The notes beneath the pieces were generated by a model. That model was not told the DNA's origin, made no database searches, and saw only the letters and a list, made by a program, of their open reading frames with translations. 64,000 nt of DNA from Gammaproteobacteria bacterium UBA7310 (lineage in GTDB: Bacteria > Pseudomonadota > Gammaproteobacteria > Pseudomonadales > Ketobacteraceae), in NCBI GenBank assembly GCA_002471665.1, contig DKQK01000072.1, positions 64,847 through 128,846 of the forward strand, written 5' to 3'. Position numbers and translations under genes: made by a program. Shown here in pieces: positions 37,405 to 46,655 of this stretch. How positions within the stretch are numbered: position 1 is the stretch's first letter; every line of letters begins with the position of its first letter.

Positions 37405-37626
37405 ATGCAAGATCAGCCTGATCCCAGAGATTACCTGCCTGATGTCCGCGATGGACTGACTCGCCGTGAACGTGTCGTACTGGTTTGTCTGCATGAAACC
37501 CAGAAGGAGCTGGGTGGCCGTAACGTGCCCACCGCAATGCTGTATGGCCGGGTGATCGAACAAGTTGATATGAGCGTGGACGAGCTGCAGTCGATCCTGC
37601 AGCGATTGAGCGGGCTGGGCCTGTAA
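37405..37626 (+). CDS. Small hypothetical protein
   Basis: 73-residue soluble protein starting six bases after the stop of the molybdopterin subunit. It reads DGLTRRERVVLVCLHETQKE, then TAMLYGRVIEQVDMSVDELQ and SILQRLSGLGL. The helix pattern resembles a small winged-helix or helix-turn-helix fold, but no family is recognised. Ribosome site weak. Its position suggests co-transcription with the hydroxylase; a link in function is speculative. Confidence 0.55.
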   Translation: MQDQPDPRDYLPDVRDGLTRRERVVLVCLHETQKELGGRNVPTAMLYGRVIEQVDMSVDELQSILQRLSGLGL

Positions 37627-37700
37627 GCTAGCACGGACTTGATACAGCGGCGGTATCCTGCCATGGTGTACAGTGTCCTGGCTCGACAAGGAGGTTCACC

Positions 37701-38798
37701 ATGGCCTATCGCAGCATCAGTACACTCATTCCCTTAAGCGCGGTCGCGTGGCTCTTGTGTGTGTTTCCTTTCTGTTCTCCCCTCTTTGCCCAAAGTGCGC
37801 TGTCCGGTGGAATTTGGGCTAATTATCAATACCTTCCAGATGATGAAGCCAATAAGAACAGTTGGGGTGAGATCGGCAACGAAGCATTGATCATCTATCT
37901 GGATGGTGCCGCTGACGAGGGTACCGGCAACTGGCGCTATTCCGCCGAAGTGCGGGCGGGGCCCGGCAGTTTCACTGATCCGGACAACAACTCTACCGGT
38001 GATTATTGGGTGATCCACAAGGCCTGGGTGGGATGGCAGTTGAATGCGGATCATATAGTGCGGGTAGGCAAAAGTCAGGTGCCCTTCGGCTGGAAAACCA
38101 CGAACTTCTGGCCCGGTGATATTTTTCTGGCCGGGTTCGGTGATCAAATGGATGTGGGGGTGAAGCTGTCCGGTGACCATAACACACTGCATTACGATGC
38201 GGCACTGTATCTGGCTGACGATTGGGGCTCCACCAGCACCGACACCGTGGATGACAATCGACATTGGGGTAGCGCCACCACGTACCGCAAGGTGCAGACG
38301 TTGGTGGTGAACGGCGAATGGCAGGTGCAATCCGATCACACCCTGGGGCTGTCGCTGCAGGCAGGCCGTCTGCAGAACCTGATGAGCGCTGAGCGGCCGG
38401 TGGACGGTGACCACCAGGCGGCGGTGCTGTTTTACGAAGGTACCGTTGACCAGTGGTTTGGTAAGGCCTCCTGGATCATCATGCAGCGTGATCTACCGGA
38501 TGATTATGTGATTTCCGCTGCCGTGCCGGAACGTATAGAAAATCAACGCCTCACTGTTGAAGCCGGCTACAGTGTGGGGCCGTGGCGTTTCTATCTGGAT
38601 GCTTCAGTGGCGGAACCGGATACACGGGGTTCTTCCACAGACGCTATCAGTGCCGCTGCCCCGGGATTCAGTTACGACTATGGTCCGGGCTGGGTGTACC
38701 TGGAGTATCTCAATCAGGATGGCTACATCGATCGTGATGGTCGGGTTAATGAAGGGGATTTCGAAGCACTCTATGTCTCCCTGGACTTCTATCTATAA
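37701..38798 (+). CDS. Outer-membrane porin, OprO/OprP-like
   Basis: 365-residue beta-barrel protein. The signal peptide ends near SPLFAQS. The mature part has many alternating aromatic strands (NWRYSAEVRAG, VIHKAWVGWQLNADHIVRVG), the block KSQVPFGWKTTNFWPGD as in phosphate-selective porin relatives, and a C-terminal strand FEALYVSLDFYL ending in an aromatic-hydrophobic pair. AAGGAGG precedes the start. It lies 12 bases upstream of the BCCT transporter gene, so the pair may be an outer- plus inner-membrane uptake route for one solute. Confidence 0.78.
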   Translation: MAYRSISTLIPLSAVAWLLCVFPFCSPLFAQSALSGGIWANYQYLPDDEANKNSWGEIGNEALIIYLDGAADEGTGNWRYSAEVRAGPGSFTDPDNNSTGDYWVIHKAWVGWQLNADHIVRVGKSQVPFGWKTTNFWPGDIFLAGFGDQMDVGVKLSGDHNTLHYDAALYLADDWGSTSTDTVDDNRHWGSATTYRKVQTLVVNGEWQVQSDHTLGLSLQAGRLQNLMSAERPVDGDHQAAVLFYEGTVDQWFGKASWIIMQRDLPDDYVISAAVPERIENQRLTVEAGYSVGPWRFYLDASVAEPDTRGSSTDAISAAAPGFSYDYGPGWVYLEYLNQDGYIDRDGRVNEGDFEALYVSLDFYL

Positions 38799-38810
38799 GG
38801 AGTGCAATGC

Positions 38811-40808
38811 ATGAACCGCCTCAATGAAGCGAGCTGGATCAAAATCAACCCGCCGGTGTTCTTCTGGGCTGCCGGTTTGTGTCTTAGCATTGTGTTGTAC
38901 GCGGTGCTGTGGCCGGTGCAGGCAGCCGGTGTGTTTGCTGCGGTGCAAAGCTGGGTGGTCAGTTCAGCCGGTTGGTTTTACGTGCTGGCTGTGGCGTTGT
39001 TTCTGATTTTTGTGGTGGTGCTGGCGCTGTCCAGTTACGGTCACATCAAGTTGGGCCCGGATCACAGTGAGCCGGAATACAGTTACGGTTCCTGGTTTGC
39101 CATGCTGTTTTCCGCCGGCATGGGTATCGGCTTAATGTTTTACAGTGTGGCGGAACCGGTCATGCATTACAGTGCGCCCCCGCACGCCGCACCGGAATCG
39201 GTCCAGGCTGCCCGTGATGCCATGCGCATTACCTTTTTTCACTGGGGCGTGCACGCATGGGCGATCTATGCGGTGGTGGCGTTGTCACTGGCCTATTTCA
39301 GTTTCCGGCAAGGGTTGCCGCTCACGGTGCGTTCCGCCTTGTACCCCCTGATCGGTGAACGGATTTATGGCCCCATTGGCCACGCGGTGGATGTGTTTGC
39401 AGTGCTGGGTACCTTGTTTGGTGTCGCCACCTCGTTGGGGCTGGGCGTGATTCAGGTGAATTCCGGGCTCAATTATCTGTTCGATGTGCCCACTGGAGTC
39501 GGGGTTCAGGTGTTGCTGATTGCCGGCATCACTGCCCTGGCCACCACCTCCGTGGTGCTGGGGCTGGACGGCGGTATTCGCCGCATTTCGGAACTCAACC
39601 TGGTGCTGGCTTTGGTGCTGCTGGGGTTTGTACTGCTGGCGGGGCCAACGGTCTACTTGCTGCAAACCCTGGTGCAAAACACCGGTCATTACCTGTCGAA
39701 ACTGGTGGACGCCACCTTTCAACTGAACGCTTATGAACCCAAGGGGTGGATGGGCGGCTGGACGCTGTTCTATTGGGGGTGGTGGATCGCCTGGTCACCC
39801 TTTGTGGGCATGTTTATCGCCCGTATTTCACGCGGTCGTACCATCCGTGAGTTTGTGATTGGTGTGCTGATGGTGCCCACCGGTTTTACCTTTATGTGGA
39901 TGACGTTTTTCGGCAACAGTGCGCTGCACCTGGTGTTTGATCAGGGCATGGTGGAATTGGCGCAGGCGGTGTCGGCGGACACCTCGGTGGCCCTGTTCAA
40001 ATTTTTTGAGCACTTTCCGCTTTCATCACTGGCGTCTTTGTTGGCAACCATTCTGGTGATCACGTTTTTTGTGACGTCATCGGATTCCGGCTCCCTGGTG
40101 GTGGACATGCTCACGTCCGGCGCAGGGGAAGGAGACAGCCCGGTATGGCAGCGAATTTTCTGGTCAGTGACAGAAGGCGCCATTGCCGCTGCGTTGTTGC
40201 TGGCCGGCGGGCTGGTCGCATTGCAAACGGCCACCATCGCCAGTGCCTTGCCGTTTACGGTGGTAATGCTGTTGATGTGCTGGGGGTTGCTGCGGGCGCT
40301 GCGTTTGGAAATTGTCAGAAAGGTCAGCCTGAAAGAGGCAATGCTGGCACCCCGCATTGCCCATAATCCGGTTCCCTGGCAAAAGCGCCTGGCTCGAATC
40401 ATCAAACACCCGAACCATGAGGAAGTGCTGACCTTTATCGAGCACACGGTAACCCAGGCCATGCAGCAGGTGGCGGCTGAGTTTGAAAAACGCGAACTGC
40501 AGGCCAGGGTGAACAACGATGATCAGGATCGTACCTGGCTGGAAGTGGCACACGGCGATGAGATCGATTTTTTCTATTCCGTTCATCTGCGGCCTTACGA
40601 GCCACCCAGTTTTGTCATGCGTGATGTGACGCCGCGCCGTAATGAGGCGCTGCGTTATTACCGGGCTGAAGTCTATCTGAAAGAAGGCGGTCAGGATTAT
40701 GACGTGATGGGTTGGACCATCGATCAACTGATCGCTGACATCATCGATCAGTACGAGAAACACATGCATTTTCTGGATGCGGTGCGATTGGGAAAATCAG
40801 AAAGGTAG
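38811..40808 (+). CDS. BCCT family betaine/choline/carnitine transporter
   Basis: 665-residue inner-membrane transporter with 12 helices and a long cytoplasmic C-terminal tail (about 515-665), as in BetT. Family marks: GMGIGLMFYSVAEPVMHYSA, VHAWAIYAVVALSLAYFSFR, GGWTLFYWGWWIAWSPFVGMF (Trp-rich substrate box in helix 8) and ISRGRTIREFVIGVLMVPTG. AAGGAG at 38797 favours ATG 38811 over GTG 38802. Substrate probably choline or a betaine, coupled to Na+ or H+. The tail in BetT relatives senses osmotic stress; this is likely here but untested. The VOC gene follows after six bases. Confidence 0.92.
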   Translation: MNRLNEASWIKINPPVFFWAAGLCLSIVLYAVLWPVQAAGVFAAVQSWVVSSAGWFYVLAVALFLIFVVVLALSSYGHIKLGPDHSEPEYSYGSWFAMLFSAGMGIGLMFYSVAEPVMHYSAPPHAAPESVQAARDAMRITFFHWGVHAWAIYAVVALSLAYFSFRQGLPLTVRSALYPLIGERIYGPIGHAVDVFAVLGTLFGVATSLGLGVIQVNSGLNYLFDVPTGVGVQVLLIAGITALATTSVVLGLDGGIRRISELNLVLALVLLGFVLLAGPTVYLLQTLVQNTGHYLSKLVDATFQLNAYEPKGWMGGWTLFYWGWWIAWSPFVGMFIARISRGRTIREFVIGVLMVPTGFTFMWMTFFGNSALHLVFDQGMVELAQAVSADTSVALFKFFEHFPLSSLASLLATILVITFFVTSSDSGSLVVDMLTSGAGEGDSPVWQRIFWSVTEGAIAAALLLAGGLVALQTATIASALPFTVVMLLMCWGLLRALRLEIVRKVSLKEAMLAPRIAHNPVPWQKRLARIIKHPNHEEVLTFIEHTVTQAMQQVAAEFEKRELQARVNNDDQDRTWLEVAHGDEIDFFYSVHLRPYEPPSFVMRDVTPRRNEALRYYRAEVYLKEGGQDYDVMGWTIDQLIADIIDQYEKHMHFLDAVRLGKSER

Positions 40809-40814
40809 AATCAA

Positions 40815-41234
40815 GTGAAGGCAACGTTAACACATGTCGCCCTGCATGCGGTGGACATCAAAGCCAGTGTGGATTTTTATCAGCGTTACTGCGGCATGGA
40901 AGTGGTACACGAGCGCGACAATGGCCACATCTGCTGGATGGCGGAAGCGGGTCGGGAAACCGAAATGATTTTTGTGATCATGGGAGGCGGCTCACCGGTG
41001 CAGCATGCGGAGCCGGACTACGCGCACCTGGGATTTGCGTTGGCGTCCCGGGCTCAGGTGGATGCCATTGCAGAACTGGCCAGGGCCGAAGGAATCCTGA
41101 TCTGGCCTCCCCGAGAGGATCCCTATCCGGTTGGGTACTACTGCGGTGTTAAAGACCCATCGGGTAACTATGTGGAATTCAGCTATGGGCAGCCGCTGGG
41201 GCCCGGTGCGCCGGAGCATGAGAACCCGCGCTAA
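40815..41234 (+). CDS. VOC (glyoxalase/dioxygenase) superfamily protein
   Basis: 139-residue protein with two beta-alpha-beta-beta-beta modules. The first is LTHVALHAVDIKASVDFYQR; the second begins YAHLGFALASRAQVDAI, with GVKDPSGNYVEFSYGQ near the end. Metal ligands are likely His in THVALH, His in AHLGFA and Glu in VEFSY, as in glyoxalase I. GTG start with AAGG upstream. It follows the BCCT gene by six bases. The substrate is not predictable; the osmolyte-uptake context does not decide it. Confidence 0.83.
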   Translation: MKATLTHVALHAVDIKASVDFYQRYCGMEVVHERDNGHICWMAEAGRETEMIFVIMGGGSPVQHAEPDYAHLGFALASRAQVDAIAELARAEGILIWPPREDPYPVGYYCGVKDPSGNYVEFSYGQPLGPGAPEHENPR

Positions 41235-41243
41235 AACCCGTGT

Positions 41244-41582
41244 TCAGCTCAGCCGCTCGAGATCCTTGATGTCGGCCACGTCAAAATGCACCGCCAGAAT
41301 GTTAAGCAGGGAGCGCAGCGTCAGATTGTCGTAGGCATCGATCAGGTTGTTATTGATCTGTGCCGGTGGATACTCCAGGTGCAGGCCGTATCGGTTTTCT
41401 GCCTGCCCCTGGGTGAACAGATACGCGCGCACACCAGGCTCGGCGGGGTGATTCAGATACACGCCATCGGTGTTGAGGGGGAGTGTTTGATCCAGCAGGA
41501 AGGCATCGCGGCCCAGATGGTGCTCGATCAGAATCAATGCCTGCTTGACGTGATTGCCTTTGTCCAGAGCCCAGATACTCAT
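41244..41582 (-). CDS. Hypothetical protein
   Basis: 112-residue protein of unknown function, with ALDKGNHVKQALILIEHHLG, then FLLDQTLPLNTDGVYLNHPA and RSLLNILAVHFDVADIKDLE. No membrane segment or known motif is visible. The frame extends to 41702, but those extra residues do not look coding, and ATG 41582 follows a GGTGACGGG stretch. It converges on the VOC gene with nine bases between and is divergent from the RND adaptor. The Fur-box-like site lies about 140 bases upstream and could control it too. Confidence 0.6.
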   Translation of the reverse strand: MSIWALDKGNHVKQALILIEHHLGRDAFLLDQTLPLNTDGVYLNHPAEPGVRAYLFTQGQAENRYGLHLEYPPAQINNNLIDAYDNLTLRSLLNILAVHFDVADIKDLERLS

Positions 41583-41724
41583 GCCCGTCACCCACTGCGG
41601 ATTTGTGATGAAAATCCTTTTCTGTTTACCACAGCGGGGCCTGTGTTGCCAGCCGGTACCCAGGCCCCGGCTGCAACAGTTGAATCTTTGTTCGACACGC
41701 ATTGAGTTTGAGATACTTCAATGT

Positions 41725-41739
41725 TAATAATAGTTCTCA
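41725..41739. promoter_or_regulatory. Fur-box-like site upstream of the RND operon
   Basis: The minus strand reads TGAGAACTATTATTA, matching 11 of 14 defined bases of the 7-1-7 Fur consensus (TGATAATNATTATCA). It lies 34 bases before the adaptor ATG, near where a promoter would be, suggesting iron-dependent repression. Flanking AATG/CATT extend the symmetry. No test is possible from sequence alone. Confidence 0.5.
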
Positions 41740-41772
41740 TTTGATTTGGCGCAGTAAACCGGGGATGCGGGC

Positions 41773-42834
41773 ATGCTACGAACGTGGTCAGCGATTTTTT
41801 TGTTTTTGGCGGGTCATGCTTTCGGTCAGGATGCCACACCGGTGGCGGTGGTATTGCCCAGCCAGAGTGCCGCGGTGAATGAGTTGCGATTGTCGGGCAC
41901 GGTGGTGGCGGTACAGCGGGCACAGTTGTCGGCGCGGGTGGATGGTGCGGTGGCCAATGTGCTGGTGGATGCCGGTGCCGAAGTGGAGGCCGGGGCGTTA
42001 CTGCTGCAACTGGATGACAGCCTGCAGCGCTATGAACTGGCGCGCCTGAGCGCCAATGTGGCCTCGGCCCAGGCCACGGTGAACGAGAACCAGCGCTTGG
42101 TGGATGAGGCTTTGCGCCTGACCCGGGATAACCATCTGCCCCAGAACGAACTGGCCCTGCGTAAAGCCGCATTGGCAACCTCCCAGGCATTGCTGGATGC
42201 GGCCAGCGCCGAACGGCAGGCCCAACAGCAGCGTTTGGACTGGCACGCCATCAAGGCACCCTTCAAGGGGGTGGTGTACCGGCGCATGACGGAACGGGGG
42301 GAGTGGGTAACCCGTGGCACGCCGGTGCTGGAACTGGTGGCCACCCAAAATGTGTATCTGGACGTACAGGTGCCGCAGGAGCGTTATGGTGAACTGGCCA
42401 GCGGCGCGGAGGTCAGCATACGGCCTGATACCGCACCCGGCAGAGACATTCCGGCACGGATTGCCGCCAGTGTGCCGGTGGCCGATGCGGTGAGCCGCTC
42501 TTTCCGCTTGCGGCTGCAGAGCACCGCCGGTGAAACCGCCCTGTTGCCGGGGGCGTCCGCCACCGCCGTATTCACCATCACAAACGCCGACAGGTCGGTG
42601 CTTACGTTGCCGCGGGACGCGCTGCTGCGCAATCCCGACGGGAGCTTCAGTGTTTTCACGCTCACAGATAAGGCCGGTCAACTCACTGCCCAGCGGCGTC
42701 AGGTTCAATTGGGCCGCACGCTGGGTGACGTCATCGAGGTTACCGGCGGCATCGAGCCGGATGAACAGGTGGTGGTGCGGGGTAATGAGATTTTACGCCA
42801 CAACCAGCCGGTCAAGTTGGTCAATGAGTCCTGA
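41773..42834 (+). CDS. RND efflux periplasmic adaptor (membrane-fusion protein)
   Basis: 353-residue HlyD/AcrA-type adaptor. The signal peptide ends near AGHAFG. A lipoyl half (LSGTVVAVQRAQLSARVDGA then VANVLVDAGAEVEAGALLLQ) is followed by a short helical hairpin (about 85-160) and a second lipoyl half beginning LDWHAIKAPFKGVVYRRMTE. Beta-barrel and membrane-proximal parts complete the protein. There is no lipobox. The pump gene follows after 17 bases. A TolC-type outer-membrane factor is not encoded here and must come from elsewhere. Confidence 0.88.
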   Translation: MLRTWSAIFLFLAGHAFGQDATPVAVVLPSQSAAVNELRLSGTVVAVQRAQLSARVDGAVANVLVDAGAEVEAGALLLQLDDSLQRYELARLSANVASAQATVNENQRLVDEALRLTRDNHLPQNELALRKAALATSQALLDAASAERQAQQQRLDWHAIKAPFKGVVYRRMTERGEWVTRGTPVLELVATQNVYLDVQVPQERYGELASGAEVSIRPDTAPGRDIPARIAASVPVADAVSRSFRLRLQSTAGETALLPGASATAVFTITNADRSVLTLPRDALLRNPDGSFSVFTLTDKAGQLTAQRRQVQLGRTLGDVIEVTGGIEPDEQVVVRGNEILRHNQPVKLVNES

Positions 42835-42851
42835 GCAGGTTGTAGTGTCCT

Positions 42852-45800
42852 ATGTTTGAAGCCAGCATTCGCAAAGGCATTATTGTCAGCGTCACGGTAT
42901 TGATTCTGTGCGTGCTCGGGGTGGTGTCCGCCTTTCGTATTCCGGTGCAGATGATTCCGGATCTGGAGGTGCGTACCATCAGCGTACGTACCGGGTGGAG
43001 TGGCGCCACCCCGCAGGATATAGAAAAGGAAATTCTCATTGAGCAGGAGCGTTATCTGAGCGCGGTGCCCAACTTGCAGCGCATGTTGGCCACCGCCGAG
43101 ACCGGCCGTGCCTCCATTGAGTTGGAATTCCCTTTTGGTATCGACATCAATCAAACCCTGATTGAAGTGAGTAATGCCCTCAGTCAGGTGTCCTCCTATC
43201 CGGAGAACGTGGATCAGCCCCGCTTGTACAGCAGTTCTTTCTCTGAAAACGCGTTCATGTATTTCAGTGTGCTGCCCTTGCAGGACAACCCATTGGGGCT
43301 GGATATGGACATGATGTACGATTTTGTGGACGACTATATTCGGCCTCGCATGGAGCGTGTGGAGGGCATATCGGAAGTACAGTTGCGTGGCGGATCCGAA
43401 CGTCAGATCCAGATTCTGTTCAACCCCGAAAAGCTGGCGCAGCGCGGATTGACGCTGAGCCAGGTTCGTAACCTGATTCGGGCGCGTAATTCCGATACCT
43501 CCGCCGGTGATATTGACAGTGGCAAGCGCCGCTACCTGCTGCGCACCGTGGGGCGTTTTTCCGAATTGCGGCAATTGGAAAACCTGATCCTGCTGCAACA
43601 GGATAACGCCACGGTGCGCCTGAAGGATGTTGCCACGGTGGTGCTGGATCACTACGAAGTGCGCAGTTATGGCTATCAGGATGGGGAACGGGTGATCCGG
43701 TTGGCGGTCAAGCGCGAGGCCGGCTCCAACGTCATCAACATCAAGGAACAGTTGTTGCCATTGGTTGAGACCATGGGCACCGAGCTGCTGGAGCCCAACG
43801 GATTGCGTATGGTGTTGCTGGGGGACGATGTCCGCTACGTGCAGGCCTCTATCCGAAACGTGTGGACCAATCTGGCCTTGGGCGCTGCCCTGGCCACCCT
43901 GGTGATGTTTCTGTTCTTACGTTCCTTCCGTGCCACCCTGGTGGGTGTGCTCAGCATTCCTATTTGTACCATTGCTGCGTTCCTCGGGCTGTTGGCTTTC
44001 GGCCGTACCATCAACGTGATTTCCCTGGCCGGTGTTGCCTTTGCCATCGGCATGACCGTGGATAACACCATCGTGGTGCTGGAAAGTATCGAGCAATCCC
44101 GTCGCCGTGGTTTGTCGTTGTTCGATGCGGCATTAACCGGGGTGCGGGAAGTGTGGCCCGCGGTATTGGCGTCATCGCTGACCACCGTGCTGGTTTTTGC
44201 ACCCATTCTGTTTGTGGAGGAAGAAGCCGGGCAACTGTACTCGGATATTGCCATCGCCATTGCCGCCGCCATCCTGGCATCTCTGCTGGTGGCCATTACG
44301 GTGGTGCCCTCGGCCAGTGCCCGCATGGGATTCGGCGGCAAGGCCCAACAGGGGCGGCCCAGTGTCTTGCAGGAGTGGATTCTGGAGCGGGTGGCCTGGT
44401 TGATTCACACGGTGCCGCGCCGCGCTGTGACCATGCTGGCGGCACTGGCCTTGACGCTGGGGTTGGCCATCTGGCTGATGCCGGCGGCGGAGTACCTGCC
44501 GGAAGGGGAAGAGCCCAAAGCGTTCAGCATGATGATCGCACCGCCGGGATACAACCTGCAGGAAATGGAGAGCATCGGTGCCCAGGTGCGGGCCAGGGTG
44601 GCACCGTCATTAAACGCCGATCCCCGGTTGTTTGATGAGGGCGAGATTCCGGTACCGGCCCTGAAGTACGCCTCCATGAGCGTGTCCGCGGATCGGCTCT
44701 GGTTTCTATCGGAACCGGTGCGTGAGGATGACATTATTCCGATGATGAATGCGCTCACCAAACTGTTCCGGGAGTATCCCGGCATGCGGGCGTTTTCGTC
44801 CCGGGGCTCCATCATTTCCAGCAACGATGGCGGTACCCGGGCAGTGAACCTGGATATTTCGGGGCCCGATCTGGCGCAATTGTACGCCACGGGTGAAAGC
44901 GCTTACCGCCGGGCGGAGGCCTTGTTCGATAATCCCCAGATTCAGTCTGAGCCGTCGTCCCTGTCATTGGATCAGCCGCTGGTGGAGGTGCGCCCGAACT
45001 GGGAGCGCCTGGCGGAGTTTGGCGTCAGCGCCGATGAATTTGGTTATGCGGTGGCGGCCCTCAGTGATGGTGCCTTTGTTGATGAATTCATTCTTGATGA
45101 CAACAAGGTGGATATATTCCTGCTCAGTGATGCCGGTCAGAAACGGCAGTTGGAGCACATGAATGATCTGCCGGTGATGACCGCCAGTGGCGGAGTGATG
45201 CCCTTGGGGGCGTTGGCCACCTTGCATGAAACCGTCGACAGCGCCCAGTTGCGGCGGGTGGATGGCCACCGCACGGTCACGTTACGCATTATTCCTCCCC
45301 GCGCCGTGGCACTGGAGACAGCGGTGGCGCGGGTGGAAAACGAGTTGCTGCCCCGGATGCGGGCCGAAGGTGAAATCGGTGATGGTGTCAGTGTCAGTAT
45401 TTCCGGTGCGGCTGACCAGCTACAGGCCACTCGCCAGGCATTGACCGATAATTTCGCGGTGGCGTTGGTTTTGATTTACCTGCTGCTGGTGGCGATCTTC
45501 AATCACTGGGGGTACCCGCTGGTGATTCTGACCACCATTCCCCTGGGGTTGGCCGGCGGCCTGGTGGGGCTGATCGCGCTCAACGGCGCAGGTGTTTCCC
45601 AGCCCTTCGATATGATCACCATGCTGGGCTTTCTGATTCTGCTGGGCACGGTGGTGAACAATCCCATCCTGATTGTGGACCAGACCCGACACAACATGCG
45701 GGTGGCGGATCAGTCGGTGGAGCAGGCGGTCATGTCGGCGGTGTCCATGCGGCTCAGGCCGATCCTGATGTCCACCTTCACCACCATTTTTGGACTGGCA

Positions 45801-45953
45801 CCGCTGGTGCTGATCCCCGGCGCCGGCACGGAGCTGTATCGGGGGGTGGGGGTTGTGGTGTTGGCCGGCATCTTCTGCTCCACCATCATTACACTGACGT
45901 TTCTGCCCTGTTTTCTTATGTGGGTGCTGCAGCTGCGTGCCCCAAAACCATAG
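42852..45953 (+). CDS. RND efflux transporter permease
   Basis: 1033-residue inner-membrane pump with the AcrB layout: helix 1 near the N-terminus, two large periplasmic loops (about 35-330 and 550-850) and two six-helix blocks. Helix 4 reads GMTVDNTIVVLESIEQSRRR, with one Asp where AcrB has two. Helix 10 reads GTVVNNPILIVDQTRHNMR, with Asn where AcrB has the relay Lys. These differences place it in a hydrophobe/amphiphile-like branch distinct from AcrB itself. The substrate is unknown. Its last 38 bases overlap the 3' end of the convergent yajL gene. Confidence 0.9.
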   Translation: MFEASIRKGIIVSVTVLILCVLGVVSAFRIPVQMIPDLEVRTISVRTGWSGATPQDIEKEILIEQERYLSAVPNLQRMLATAETGRASIELEFPFGIDINQTLIEVSNALSQVSSYPENVDQPRLYSSSFSENAFMYFSVLPLQDNPLGLDMDMMYDFVDDYIRPRMERVEGISEVQLRGGSERQIQILFNPEKLAQRGLTLSQVRNLIRARNSDTSAGDIDSGKRRYLLRTVGRFSELRQLENLILLQQDNATVRLKDVATVVLDHYEVRSYGYQDGERVIRLAVKREAGSNVINIKEQLLPLVETMGTELLEPNGLRMVLLGDDVRYVQASIRNVWTNLALGAALATLVMFLFLRSFRATLVGVLSIPICTIAAFLGLLAFGRTINVISLAGVAFAIGMTVDNTIVVLESIEQSRRRGLSLFDAALTGVREVWPAVLASSLTTVLVFAPILFVEEEAGQLYSDIAIAIAAAILASLLVAITVVPSASARMGFGGKAQQGRPSVLQEWILERVAWLIHTVPRRAVTMLAALALTLGLAIWLMPAAEYLPEGEEPKAFSMMIAPPGYNLQEMESIGAQVRARVAPSLNADPRLFDEGEIPVPALKYASMSVSADRLWFLSEPVREDDIIPMMNALTKLFREYPGMRAFSSRGSIISSNDGGTRAVNLDISGPDLAQLYATGESAYRRAEALFDNPQIQSEPSSLSLDQPLVEVRPNWERLAEFGVSADEFGYAVAALSDGAFVDEFILDDNKVDIFLLSDAGQKRQLEHMNDLPVMTASGGVMPLGALATLHETVDSAQLRRVDGHRTVTLRIIPPRAVALETAVARVENELLPRMRAEGEIGDGVSVSISGAADQLQATRQALTDNFAVALVLIYLLLVAIFNHWGYPLVILTTIPLGLAGGLVGLIALNGAGVSQPFDMITMLGFLILLGTVVNNPILIVDQTRHNMRVADQSVEQAVMSAVSMRLRPILMSTFTTIFGLAPLVLIPGAGTELYRGVGVVVLAGIFCSTIITLTFLPCFLMWVLQLRAPKP

Positions 45954-46491
45954 GTTTGGCCACCTCTTCCCGTTTTGCTTTACCCAACAGGGCTTCCACC
46001 AGGGTGAGGGCGAACTCAATGGCGGTACCGGGGCCCTGACTGGTGATACAGTGGCGGTCCACCACCGTGGTCGCATCCTGAAACGCACTCAGGGATTGGG
46101 TAAAGCCAGGATGCGCTGTGGTGCGAAACCCCTCATCCAAGTGGTGGCCTGCAAATACCAGTGCCGGGCTGGCGCAAATGGCGGCGAACCACTGGCCACT
46201 GTCCCGTTGCCGGTTCAGCATCTCGATCAGGGTGGCGCAATCGCGCAGATTTTCAGCCCCCGCCAGGCCGCCGGGTAAGGCGATCAGGTCGTACTGCAGG
46301 TGTCGGCAATCCTCGATGTTGATATCCGCCACAATGCGTGTACCGCGGGCGGCCTCGATTTCCAGACGCCCGGCCATGACGCAGGCAACGGTTACCGCCA
46401 CTTCCGCCCGCCTCAATACGTCGATGATGCAGACTGTCTCGATGTCCTCCGAGCCGTCGGCCACGGGGACTAAAGCCGTTTTTACGGACAT
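45916..46491 (-). CDS. DJ-1/PfpI family protein, YajL-like
   Basis: 191-residue DJ-1 superfamily protein. The nucleophile elbow is WFAAICASPALVFAGH (Cys106-type), with the conserved Glu in ADGSEDIETVCIIDVLRRA and ALPGGLAGAENLRD before it. YajL/DJ-1 proteins protect against oxidative and glycation stress. ATG 46491 has AAGGAG upstream and is preferred to the longer frame. The last 38 bases overlap the end of the RND permease gene on the other strand. Confidence 0.88.
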   Translation of the reverse strand: MSVKTALVPVADGSEDIETVCIIDVLRRAEVAVTVACVMAGRLEIEAARGTRIVADINIEDCRHLQYDLIALPGGLAGAENLRDCATLIEMLNRQRDSGQWFAAICASPALVFAGHHLDEGFRTTAHPGFTQSLSAFQDATTVVDRHCITSQGPGTAIEFALTLVEALLGKAKREEVAKPMVLGHAAAAPT

Positions 46492-46655
46492 GGGGTTCTC
46501 CTTACTGGGTGGCACAGCGTCTCTCTGACCTTATCAAATTAATGCCAAGCTGCCCACGTGACAGGAAAGGAACGGCTTCTGCACTGACAAAACGCTGCCG
46601 AGTCCGTATCATTCCCCCTGTTTAATCAAGGGCTATACCAACCGGAGGCCAACGC

